A stretch of 64,000 nucleotides of DNA, from positions 620,001 to 684,000 of the forward strand of contig NZ_JXYE01000002.1 of assembly GCF_000967725.1 (NCBI RefSeq), in the 5' to 3' direction. The first letter of the stretch is position 1. Each line of letters opens with the position of its first letter. Shown piece by piece: positions 26,061 to 33,848 of this stretch. The notes beneath the pieces were generated by a model that searched no databases, was not told the origin of the DNA, and saw only the letters and a program-made list of their open reading frames with translations. Made by a program: the position numbers and the translations under genes. This DNA is from Loktanella sp. S4079. Lineage in GTDB: Bacteria > Pseudomonadota > Alphaproteobacteria > Rhodobacterales > Rhodobacteraceae.

Positions 26061-26089
26061 CGCATGAATTCCCGCATGTAATCCCGCAT
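26061..26089 (+). repeat. Three 12-bp-spaced direct repeats upstream of the integrase remnant
   Basis: The unit CGCATGAATTCC / CGCATGTAATCC / CGCATA occurs three times with CGCAT starting at 26061, 26073 and 26085, an exact 12-base period. It ends just before the ribosome site of the integrase remnant. Such iterated motifs next to int genes are often arm-type binding sites for the recombinase; this role is inferred. Confidence 0.7.
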
Positions 26090-26118
26090 AGGAGGTGCAT
26101 TATAGAGGAGGCTTGTGG

Positions 26119-26585
26119 ATGGGCTTAACCCTAGATCTTGGGCGTTATTATTTTGTGCTGAACGTCCCTAAGGAGTTGTTTGGTAAGGTGGTAGGCCGGA
26201 ATGGCCAACCAGTGCGGCAGATACGGCAGGCGTTGAAAACGGCTGATCGCAGTGTTGCAAAACGCAAGGCATTTGCGCTTGAAGAACTAAAGCGCGCGGA
26301 ATGGCGGTTATTGCGCCTAGGTGAGGGTGCCCTAGCATATCAGAAATACGAGGCTGCGAAGCAGATATCAGAGTCACATGGGTTTGAGTACATCCCCAGC
26401 GATCTGCTCTTGCAGCGGTCTTTTCAAGGCAACCTGCCGCGTTTGAAAGCTGTGCCGCAGGCCCTGAGAACAATCCGCCACCGCGTGAAGTCGCCACCGC
26501 CATTTTGGGCGGGGTCGATGTTCCACTTCCACCGCTTCGTATCGTTTTGACCGAATACATCGCGCCCACCAAAATCGCGATATGA
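26119..26585 (+). pseudogene. Truncated, frameshifted tyrosine integrase remnant (DUF6538-type N-terminus)
   Basis: The start MGLTLDLGRYYFVLNVPKEL with a GAGGAG site before it, then RQIRQALKTADRSVAKRKAF, is the N-terminal arm-binding domain (DUF6538-type) found in many island integrases. After NLPRLKAV near 26455 the original frame turns into unrelated Arg/His-rich residues and stops at 26550, while a shifted frame reads on naturally as GPENNPPPREVATAILGGVD and VPLPPLRIVLTEYIAPTK to a TGA at 26585. So a one-base frameshift lies near 26455-26470. The core-binding and catalytic domains are absent altogether. It is a decayed relic of an element that used the tRNA-Ser site. Confidence 0.85.
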
Positions 26586-26725
26586 AAAAATCATTGGTAT
26601 GATGGTGTAGATGATCGATGTTAGTCCTGCGCCGAGGCTTTTCCCAAGGTTGGGGTTGGCGTATTTTGTTAGGAACCCCAGTACGAGGCGTTAATGTCAA
26701 ATCTACTAGAAACATGTTACTCAGA

Positions 26726-27214
26726 TCACTCGCTCTGGTTCACTGATCCCAAGAAGTGTGGATATTGGTTTTCAACGTTTGTTGCGTCAAATGGAGTACC
26801 TTTGGGTTCCCCAAGGGGCAGGAAGTCGATTTCCACTGTACGCGTAGCCGTGGTCCTATAGATTTCACTAATGCCGTCGCCATAATCGTGGATAAGTATG
26901 TCCTCCGATTGATCGCAATCAGAAAGGTTTTCGCGATCGCTCGAGATCTTATCAAAAGTCGCGTGATCTCTAGAAATGAGCCAGCGACAAAAATAATCAA
27001 CCCCATCTGCCGAGCATCCGCCATTCATCACTTATGCTGCTCTCCACAAGTCCCAGCGTTTCGCGAGGTCAAAGATCCTCTGTTCAGTGAATTGAAAGGA
27101 TATGATGTCGTGAGGAGTGAGCGTTTCGAGTGATGATCTAAGTGCAGCCAACTGTTGGTTCATACCGTCAGCGTGGGTTTGCTCAATGATCGTCCAGAAA
27201 TCTTCTTCGGTCAT
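26726..27214 (-). pseudogene. DUF4240 family gene split by an in-frame TAA
   Basis: Read from 27214, the first 60 codons give MTEEDFWTIIEQTHADGMNQ... ending KRWDLWRAA, then TAA at 27034-27032, and in the same frame VMNGGCSADGVDYFCRWLIS and about 80 more residues. DUF4240 proteins have the continuous core WDLWgAAY(l/v)(i/m)NGGCSdDgFdYF; the stop sits exactly where the conserved Tyr codon should be, one substitution from TAC or TAT. A nonsense mutation is therefore the simplest reading; a sequencing error or readthrough is possible. It lies in the decayed stretch after the integrase relic. Confidence 0.85.
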
Positions 27215-27317
27215 TGATAGTGGTCATCCTTATTTGAAAAATGAACATATCTAGAAAATAGCAGCATCGTGGCTTTCTTTGACATTTAATGCTCCAATGT
27301 AGTCGCATATTTTAAGT

Positions 27318-28637
27318 TCACCGCGCGATGACCAATTCTGCCATTAACCCGCCTAGTCGTTCACTTTGGCTAAGCCTAAGCACGCCGCCGTGGGTGCGGG
27401 CGATATCGGCGACGATGGAGAGGCCCAGTCCGACACCGCTGCCTTTGTCTTGGTTGCGTGCAGGGTCGAGACGTACGAAGGGGCTGATTGCATCTTCATA
27501 TTTATCAGGTGGAATGCCCGGGCCGTTGTCTTCGACCCAGAAACGAATTGCACGCTCGGTCACGCTGACGCCAATTTCGGCCTTGTCTGCGTAGCGCAGC
27601 GCATTCCCCACGAGGTTATCAAGCGCGCGCCGAATGGCTGCAGGTCGAAGGGCGACAGGTGTATTCGGCCCGTCGATCTCTGCAAGTGTCAGCGCGTTGC
27701 CGATGCGCTCATTGTCTTCGAGCACCGCACGTACGAGATCACCGGGGGAAACAGCCTCGATTCCGTCTCCGGCATCGCTACGGGCAAAATCCAAGAACGC
27801 ATCGAGCAGGCTTTGCATTTCATCGACGTCTTTGAGCAGTGGGGCGGTATCTTCGTCATCCAGAAATGATAGCCCGAGCCGCAGTCGCGTGAGCGGGGTA
27901 CGCAGGTCGTGACTAACGCCTGAGAGCATCAGGGTTCGGCTTTGGATTTGCCGCTCGAGCCTGTTGCGCATATCCAAGAACGCCATCCCAGCGGCGCGGA
28001 CCTCGATTGCACCTGTCGGGGTGAAGGGTGTGATCCGCCCGCGACCATAATCTGTCGCCGCGACAGCCATTCGTTTGATCGGGCGCAATTGATTACGCAA
28101 AAAGATAAATGCAACCGCCGTCATAAGCGCGCCCATAACAACCATAATCACCAACAGCTGATGAGGGTTAGTTGCAGATACGCGGCGTCTGCTGAACTCC
28201 ATTCTGAGCAAACCGTGTTTGGTTTCGACCCAAACGACGACCACCCGCCGGTTCTCAAGTGAAATCGCTTGCGTCGCGGGAATCCCTCCACGCAGTGTTT
28301 CGATCACTGTACTCCCGGTTAAATCTACAAATGGTTTGATGTCGCGTGCGGGCTGATCCATTGCTGGTAGGGTGGTTCCGATCCGCAATGGCTCTCCAAT
28401 TTGTGCAAGAACAGCCTTCGCCTGATTGATGTCGTCTGCCTGATCAGCCGCCTCAATAAGATAGAGCAAATCAATGTTCTCGGCGCTTGTCATCATGCGG
28501 GTTACACCGTCAAAGTGTCGCTGAATGAAGACAACAGAAATCAACAATTGCAACAGAATGACTGGCAATATCAGAATAAGAGCAGCACGGGCATAAATCC
28601 CGCGCGGCATGTAGTTTTTGAGCCAACGAAAGAACAT
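27318..28637 (-). CDS. Sensor histidine kinase (EnvZ-like)
   Basis: A 439-residue two-component sensor. Membrane segments at about residues 18-38 and 161-181 flank a periplasmic sensor domain; a HAMP region follows, then the dimerisation/phosphorylation helix with SGVSHDLRTPLTRLRLG (H243). ATPase boxes: NLVGNALRYAD, VEDNGPGIP, and GSGVGLGLSI. Architecture and H-box match the EnvZ group. No response regulator gene is next to it: downstream is the decayed island and upstream a divergent hydrolase. The stimulus is unknown. Confidence 0.93.
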   Translation of the reverse strand: MFFRWLKNYMPRGIYARAALILILPVILLQLLISVVFIQRHFDGVTRMMTSAENIDLLYLIEAADQADDINQAKAVLAQIGEPLRIGTTLPAMDQPARDIKPFVDLTGSTVIETLRGGIPATQAISLENRRVVVVWVETKHGLLRMEFSRRRVSATNPHQLLVIMVVMGALMTAVAFIFLRNQLRPIKRMAVAATDYGRGRITPFTPTGAIEVRAAGMAFLDMRNRLERQIQSRTLMLSGVSHDLRTPLTRLRLGLSFLDDEDTAPLLKDVDEMQSLLDAFLDFARSDAGDGIEAVSPGDLVRAVLEDNERIGNALTLAEIDGPNTPVALRPAAIRRALDNLVGNALRYADKAEIGVSVTERAIRFWVEDNGPGIPPDKYEDAISPFVRLDPARNQDKGSGVGLGLSIVADIARTHGGVLRLSQSERLGGLMAELVIAR

Positions 28638-28678
28638 GGTCGCAGGCTAGCGCGCTGTTGCACAAACGGAAAGCAAAG

Positions 28679-29602
28679 ATGACAGGCTCCACCGACAAGA
28701 TGCCCACGCCCGGCGAATTGCTGCAAATTAGGCCGGGGTTGCAATCTGTGCTCGCGCCGAATGCGTCACCGATGACGTTTTGGGGGACCAATACATTTAT
28801 CATTGGTGAGCAGGATGTCGTGGTCATAGATCCAGGGCCGGATAATAAGGAACATCTGCGAAACCTACTGACGGCTTTGTCTGGCCGGACGGTGCATCAT
28901 ATTTTGATTACGCATAGTCATCTGGACCATTCGGGATTGGTGGGCGCATTGCGTGACGCGACCAACGCGCCTGTGCTTGGCTTTGGGAATAGCCGGGCAG
29001 GGCGCAGCGAAGTGATGGAACGTTTGATCCACGCGGGAATGGTCGAAGGTGGCGAAGGTGTGGATCATGATTTTCAGCCTGATCACTGCCTCGAAGATGG
29101 TTCATCAATTGAGGGAAGCTGGGGGCGTATCACGGCCATACATACCCCGGGGCATATGGCGAACCATATGTGCTTTCATTGGCAGGATGCGATCTTTACC
29201 GGTGATCATGTGATGGGCTGGGCAAGTTCGCTGATTTCACCACCCGATGGGGATTTGACGCAATTCATGGAATCATGCCGACGCCTGAGCCAAATTGATT
29301 GTTCCATATACTACCCAGCACATGGCGCGCAAATTACGGATCCCGCAAAACGATTGGTTTGGTTGATCCGTCATCGGCAAGAACGAGAAATGCAGATTCT
29401 CGAAAAATTGTTAGCGCGGGCAATGACGATTCCGGCCTTAACGGAATCACTCTACAGCGATGTTCCAGAGCATTTGCAGCGAGTCGCCCAAAGAAATGTA
29501 TTTTCGCACCTCATTGATCTCGTTCAACGAGGGAAAATTCAGGCCGTTCCAGAAATAAATTTGGACGCAAAATATCATTTTATTGAGGGTTCTGGCGGCT
29601 GA
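28679..29602 (+). CDS. MBL-fold metallo-hydrolase
   Basis: A 307-residue beta-lactamase-fold hydrolase with the metal motif THSHLDHSG (H79, H81, D83, H84), a later GHMANHM and the bridging GDHVMGW, so a full dinuclear site is likely. The C-terminal 80 residues (VWLIRHRQEREMQILEKLL...) resemble the winged-helix tail of the LACTB2-like subgroup, which includes nucleases and hydrolases. I chose the ATG at 28679, which follows GGAAAG. Divergent from the kinase gene across 41 bases. Substrate unknown. Confidence 0.92.
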   Translation: MTGSTDKMPTPGELLQIRPGLQSVLAPNASPMTFWGTNTFIIGEQDVVVIDPGPDNKEHLRNLLTALSGRTVHHILITHSHLDHSGLVGALRDATNAPVLGFGNSRAGRSEVMERLIHAGMVEGGEGVDHDFQPDHCLEDGSSIEGSWGRITAIHTPGHMANHMCFHWQDAIFTGDHVMGWASSLISPPDGDLTQFMESCRRLSQIDCSIYYPAHGAQITDPAKRLVWLIRHRQEREMQILEKLLARAMTIPALTESLYSDVPEHLQRVAQRNVFSHLIDLVQRGKIQAVPEINLDAKYHFIEGSGG

Positions 29603-29677
29603 CCGAAGGGAAAGTAAAAAACTGTCGATTTGCCTCTGGACGCCACTGAATCACATTGCTAAAAGGCCCTCAGTTGT

Positions 29678-29752
29678 TCCGACGTAGCTCAGCGGTAGAG
29701 CAGTTGACTGTTAATCAATTGGTCGTAGGTTCGATCCCTACCGTCGGAGCCA
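29678..29752 (+). tRNA. tRNA-Asn (anticodon GTT)
   Basis: A 75-base tRNA: acceptor TCCGACG pairs with CGTCGGA, anticodon loop CTGTTAA (GTT), T-arm GTAGG-TTCGATC-CCTAC, and encoded CCA. Confidence 0.97.
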
Positions 29753-29783
29753 ACTAGCCTAAGGCATTGGCCTTAAATGAAAA

Positions 29784-29808
29784 AGCGCCCCAAATCGGGG
29801 CGCTTTTC
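29784..29808 (+). terminator. Rho-independent terminator after tRNA-Asn
   Basis: An 8-bp stem AGCGCCCC with GGGGCGCT around a 5-base loop, flanked by AAAA and TTTT, so it can act on both strands. Confidence 0.9.
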
Positions 29809-29858
29809 GTTTGTCGGGGTGTCAGTTCGTGGCAATCGCTCAAGCGTAGAAAAGAAAA

Positions 29859-29877
29859 AGAGGGCGCGTGGCCCTCT
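29859..29877 (-). terminator. Rho-independent terminator for the MepK-like gene
   Basis: On the minus strand a 7-bp stem AGAGGGC with GCCCTCT is followed by a T-rich run (TTTTCTTTT), 30 bases past the stop of the DUF882 gene. Confidence 0.85.
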
Positions 29878-29906
29878 GTGCAAAAAGATTACCTGTGTGT
29901 CGGTCT

Positions 29907-30476
29907 TTATCCGCGCCAAGTACGGATTGGGCCGCAGTCCATATGGACGAAGTTTGATCCAGCGTAGCGACCTACGCCGCCTGCATGACATGCAGCAGCG
30001 GCACTCGCCATTTGCGAGGTGGTGCGACTTTGGAGCCGGAGGTCGGCGGCCTGACCACGCATATGCAGCGAATTGCGTGCGACGCCCGAAGAGCGGCTGC
30101 GCAACATCGCGTTAGTTTGCGGAGAGCGGTAGCCTGACAATAGGAGGTAGGGTTCGTCGGCCTCCATCAGGTTCGATGCGGCGGCCATGATGTCGATCGT
30201 ACGCAAATCCATCTGAACGGCTTCGCCAGTACGCCAATCGCGCATGTGGATGTTAATCTCGCGGACGGCTTCGGCGATGTATTCGCCCTCGATCCAATAG
30301 ACTGTGTCGAGCCGTTCGCCAGTACGGCCGGAATACATTGCAATGCGGCGGATGTCGCCCGCACCGCGAAGAAAGCCAGCTGCCTGTGAATATGTTGGTG
30401 CGGCTGATACCGCTGTCGCCGCGAATGCACCAAGCAAACCGCGACGTGTGATCCCAGAGGAGTTCTTGTTAGTCAT
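29907..30476 (-). CDS. DUF882 / MepK-like murein endopeptidase
   Basis: A 189-residue protein with a twin-arginine signal (TRRGLLGAF, residues 10-18). The mature part has the M15-type peptidase motif HMRGQAADL (H138 and D145) and FVHMD (H178), plus SGYRS, the same layout as E. coli MepK (YcbK), which cleaves L,D-crosslinks in peptidoglycan. I prefer the ATG at 30476; the in-frame ATG at 30506 lies inside a G+C-rich hairpin. Divergent from an L,D-transpeptidase gene, giving a cut-and-make pair, as with ycbK and ycbB in E. coli. Confidence 0.88.
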   Translation of the reverse strand: MTNKNSSGITRRGLLGAFAATAVSAAPTYSQAAGFLRGAGDIRRIAMYSGRTGERLDTVYWIEGEYIAEAVREINIHMRDWRTGEAVQMDLRTIDIMAAASNLMEADEPYLLLSGYRSPQTNAMLRSRSSGVARNSLHMRGQAADLRLQSRTTSQMASAAAACHAGGVGRYAGSNFVHMDCGPIRTWRG

Positions 30477-30506
30477 AGAATTGCGCCTGTCCCGTCGCTC
30501 AACCAT

Positions 30507-30525
30507 GCCGCTTTGCGGCTTTTTT
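30507..30525 (+). terminator. Terminator-like hairpin facing the plus strand
   Basis: GCCGC-TTT-GCGGC followed by TTTTTT on the plus strand, just upstream of the minus-strand MepK-like gene. No plus-strand gene ends here. It could end antisense transcription, or be a 5' leader hairpin of the gene on the other strand. Confidence 0.45.
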
Positions 30526-30817
30526 CATCGTGTCCCCAGATGTGCTGAATTTATGGCACATTTTGATTCGTTCACCAAGGGGCTTTAACTAAAATATAGG
30601 TAACAAAGGGGAAATAAGCGAGAATTAGCGCAGATTTTGTGCACCTCATAACTGGTGGGTTGAACGAAACACGGTAACGGGGCAACACCTGCCGCGTCGT
30701 GTGGGGGCGCTCGCGCGATTATGAATAGACATTTATAAGGTAAGGATATTCATACTCTGCTTTAAGTTTAGGGCCTTGTAGGCTAGGTCTGAACCATAAA
30801 TTCTTGGGGGATAAGTA

Positions 30818-32431
30818 ATGTTGATCAAGAGTATGCCTTTGGGTGCCAATATGGCCCGGGCTTGGTTGGTTGTTTCGGCGTTTTTCATGACGCTTTTTGC
30901 TGCGTCAGTTGCGCAGGCGCAGGTAACGGATTTTCGTCAGGCTGTCGCGCAGGCAGCTGCGTCCGACGAAGATATCGCCGCGTTTTACCGTGAACGTAAT
31001 TTTGAAGGCATTTGGAGCACCGGGGCAGATCGCCGCCGCCGCAATGCGTTGATGGCTGCTTTTGCTGCTGCTGGTGATCACGGGCTGCCGGCTGATCGCT
31101 ACAATCCAGAACCACTGATGGCGCGTTTGCAAGCTGCCCGCACTCCGCTTGAGCAGGGGCGCGCAGAGGTGGAACTGACCCGTATGTTCCTGGATTATGC
31201 GCGTGATGTGCAAACGGGGATTTTGGTTCCCTCGCGCGTTGACAGCAATATTCATCGTCAGGTCCCGTATCGTTCGCGTTTGACGACGATCCGTTCCTTT
31301 GTTCAATCGCGTCCAGACGCGTTTTTGCGTGCGCTACCGCCCAGTTCGCCTGAATATACACGGTTGATGCGTGAAAAGATCGCGATGGAGCGACTGTTGG
31401 CGGATGGCGGCTGGGGTCCTGCCGTGCCTGCTGGTAAGCTGGAGGCAGGGAGTACAGGAAATCGCGTGATTGCACTGCGTAACCGTTTGATCGCGATGGG
31501 TTTCCTTGAGCGTACGAATACACAGACCTATGACGCCGCGATTGTGAATGCAGTTCAGCGTTTCCAACAAGCACATGGTCTGGCCATTGATGGTACCGTC
31601 GGCCAAGGCACGTTGCGTGAAATCAACGTATCGCCTGAGGCGCGTTTGCAATCCATCATCGTTGCGATGGAACGCGAGCGTTGGAACAACCGTCCGCGCG
31701 GCACCCGTCACATTTGGGTAAACTTAACTGACTTCACAGCCAAGATTGTCGATAATGATGTCGTGACCTTTGAGACACGCTCTGTCATCGGAGCCAATCA
31801 CCGCGACCGGGTTAGCCCAGAGTTTTCTGACGTGATGGAGTTCATGGTGATTAACCCAAGCTGGTATGTCCCGCGTTCGATCATCACCAAAGAGTATCTG
31901 CCGCAGCTGCAACGTAACCCGAATGCTGTCAGCCAGTTGCAGATTACTGATTCACGTGGACGTACTGTGAACCGTGGTTCTGTTGATTTCACGCAATACA
32001 CGGAAGCGAACTTTCCGTTTTCGATGCGTCAACCGCCGAGCCGTGGGAATGCGCTAGGTTTGGTGAAATTCATGTTTCCAAACCGGTACAACATCTATCT
32101 GCACGACACACCTGCCAAGAGCCTCTTTGGACGCGAAACCCGTGCCTATAGTCATGGCTGCATTCGTTTGGCGGATCCGTTTGACTTTGCCTATGCATTG
32201 CTCGCGCGTCAGGTGTCAAACCCTGAAGAGTTCTTTCAGTCCCGTTTGAGCACTGGCCGTGAGCAGCGTGTTGATTTGAACGATCCGGTTCCGGTGCACT
32301 TGGTATATCGTACAGCCTTTACGAAACCCGAGGGCCGCATGCAGTATCGCCGTGACGTCTACGGTCGTGATGCGCGGATTTGGAATGCTCTTGCACGTGA
32401 AGGGGTGGCAGTCCGCGCCGTTCGTGGGTAA
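30818..32431 (+). CDS. L,D-transpeptidase (YcbB/LdtD-like)
   Basis: A 537-residue periplasmic enzyme that forms 3-3 crosslinks in peptidoglycan or breaks them. A signal peptide runs to about residue 35 (AQA-Q). A scaffold region precedes a peptidoglycan-binding domain (GSTGNRVIALRNRLIAMGF ... IDGTVGQGTL, about residues 210-270), then the YkuD catalytic domain with HDTPAKSLFGRETRAYSHGC, where C448 is the nucleophile and H446 its neighbour. The order of domains matches LdtD. A clear ribosome site (GGGGGAT) lies before the ATG. The 310-base gap to the divergent MepK-like gene holds both promoters. Confidence 0.93.
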   Translation: MLIKSMPLGANMARAWLVVSAFFMTLFAASVAQAQVTDFRQAVAQAAASDEDIAAFYRERNFEGIWSTGADRRRRNALMAAFAAAGDHGLPADRYNPEPLMARLQAARTPLEQGRAEVELTRMFLDYARDVQTGILVPSRVDSNIHRQVPYRSRLTTIRSFVQSRPDAFLRALPPSSPEYTRLMREKIAMERLLADGGWGPAVPAGKLEAGSTGNRVIALRNRLIAMGFLERTNTQTYDAAIVNAVQRFQQAHGLAIDGTVGQGTLREINVSPEARLQSIIVAMERERWNNRPRGTRHIWVNLTDFTAKIVDNDVVTFETRSVIGANHRDRVSPEFSDVMEFMVINPSWYVPRSIITKEYLPQLQRNPNAVSQLQITDSRGRTVNRGSVDFTQYTEANFPFSMRQPPSRGNALGLVKFMFPNRYNIYLHDTPAKSLFGRETRAYSHGCIRLADPFDFAYALLARQVSNPEEFFQSRLSTGREQRVDLNDPVPVHLVYRTAFTKPEGRMQYRRDVYGRDARIWNALAREGVAVRAVRG

Positions 32432-32459
32432 ATCTATCCTCGGAACTTGATCCGGGGGT

Positions 32460-33524
32460 ATGATGGCACATTCAGTTAAAGACATCGCAGCGGCGCTCGG
32501 GGCTCAGGCCTTTGGCGCCGTTGATCTTTTGGTGGTTGGTGCATCCGAACCTGCAACAGCTAGCCCATCGGATTTGGCGCTAGCGATGACGCCAAATTAT
32601 GGTGACGCGCTGGCGTTGGGGCAGGCGCGGGCCGCTGTTGTATGGCCCGGTGCGGATTGGCAGGCCTTGGGCCTAGAGGCCGCGATTTATGCGCCCCGTG
32701 CACGGCTTGCCATGGCGGGCCTGACCCAGATGTTGGATCAGCCGCTGGCGGGCAATGGCATTAGCGCGCACGCGGTTATTGCACCCGGTGCGAAAATCGG
32801 TGCGAACGTCGTGATCGGTGCATTTGCGGTGATCGGTGAAAACGCCGAGATTGGCGACAACACCTGGATCGCGGATCACGTCAGCATCGCAGAGGGTGTA
32901 CACGTTGGTGCGCGCTGCCAGTTGCATGCTGGTGTACGATTACAGCGCGGTGCAAAAATCGGTGACCGCGTCATTATGCAGCCCAATGTCGTTGTCGGCG
33001 GAGACGGATTTTCCTTTGTCAGCAAAGAACCGTCCAATGTAGAGCTTGCGCGCGAAACGCTTGGCGTCGCGCCTTTGACGCCCCCACAAGACACGACATG
33101 GCACCGTATTCATTCGCTTGGCGGTGTTGAGATTGGCGATGATGTCGAGATTGGGGCCGGCTCTACTGTCGACGCAGGGACGATCCGCGCGACCAAGGTT
33201 GGACGTGGTACCAAGATCGATAATCTCGTCCAAGTTGGGCATAATGTGATTGTCGGCGAAGACTGCTTGCTTTGTGCGCAGGCGGGCGTGGCTGGTTCAA
33301 CTGTGCTAGGGGACCGTGTTGTCGTCGGCGGCAAGGCAGGTGTTGCTGATAACGTAACTGTCGGCGCTGATGTGGTTCTGGGTGGCGGTTCCGTTGTTCT
33401 ATCAAACGTGCCTGCGGGGCGCGTGATGATGGGTTACCCAGCAACCAAGATGCAAACCCATCTCGAAAGCTACAAAGCCCTGCGCCGATTGCCACGAATA
33501 TTGAACAGTTTCACGAAACGTTAA
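32460..33524 (+). CDS. lpxD: UDP-3-O-acylglucosamine N-acyltransferase
   Basis: A 354-residue left-handed beta-helix acyltransferase of lipid A synthesis; it transfers a 3-hydroxyacyl chain from ACP to the 2-amino group. An N-terminal uridine-binding domain (residues 1-100) is followed by hexapeptide repeats ([20 protein letters not shown] and on) and a C-terminal helix. The catalytic histidine is expected in the repeat region (LVQVGHNVIVG). In most relatives lpxD lies between skp and fabZ; here it is some 24 kb from that cluster and instead precedes an ACP and a ketoacyl synthase. Two adjacent ATGs are possible starts (32460 or 32463). Confidence 0.95.
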   Translation: MMAHSVKDIAAALGAQAFGAVDLLVVGASEPATASPSDLALAMTPNYGDALALGQARAAVVWPGADWQALGLEAAIYAPRARLAMAGLTQMLDQPLAGNGISAHAVIAPGAKIGANVVIGAFAVIGENAEIGDNTWIADHVSIAEGVHVGARCQLHAGVRLQRGAKIGDRVIMQPNVVVGGDGFSFVSKEPSNVELARETLGVAPLTPPQDTTWHRIHSLGGVEIGDDVEIGAGSTVDAGTIRATKVGRGTKIDNLVQVGHNVIVGEDCLLCAQAGVAGSTVLGDRVVVGGKAGVADNVTVGADVVLGGGSVVLSNVPAGRVMMGYPATKMQTHLESYKALRRLPRILNSFTKR

Positions 33525-33537
33525 GAAACTGTTTCAA
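33501..33537 (+). other. Inverted repeat spanning the lpxD stop
   Basis: TTGAA-CAGTTTC and GAAACTG-TTTCAA can form a stem with a one-base bulge, covering the lpxD stop codon in the gap before the ACP gene. No strong T-run follows. It could set the relative level of the downstream genes. Confidence 0.45.
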
Positions 33538-33587
33538 TCTTGGGCAAAACGACCTAAATCGCATTAAACAATAGCGGATCTCAGATT

Positions 33588-33848
33588 ATGAGCGTCAAAG
33601 AACAGGTGATTGAAATTATAGCAGAGCAGGCGATGCTGGAACCATCAGATGTCAAGATGGATCACACGCTTGAGGACCTCGGGATCGACAGCCTTGGTCT
33701 CGTCGAAAGCATTTTTGCAATTGAAGAAAGTTTTGATATCACCGTGCCGTTCAACGCGAATGATCCGAGCGCAAGCGATTTTGATATATCTTCAGTCGCA
33801 GCAATCATTGCAGCAGTCGATAAGCTAAAGAGCGAGCAGTCCAACTAA
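33588..33848 (+). CDS. Acyl carrier protein (accessory)
   Basis: An 86-residue acidic protein with the phosphopantetheine site LEDLGIDSLGLVES, the modified serine being S35. The helix II sequence and the longer loop (NANDPSASDFD) differ from house-keeping AcpP (DSLDTVE), so it is a specialised carrier. It is followed, with a 1-base TAATG overlap, by a ketoacyl-ACP synthase gene, and preceded by lpxD. That suggests it loads acyl chains for lipid A or another envelope lipid. AcpXL-type very-long-chain carriers are a related idea, but the sequence is not clearly AcpXL. Confidence 0.9.
   Translation: MSVKEQVIEIIAEQAMLEPSDVKMDHTLEDLGIDSLGLVESIFAIEESFDITVPFNANDPSASDFDISSVAAIIAAVDKLKSEQSN

Noticed and set aside
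26726..27133. Plus-strand open frame opposite the DUF4240 gene
   Set aside because: The minus-strand reading gives strong family motifs; the plus frame has none.
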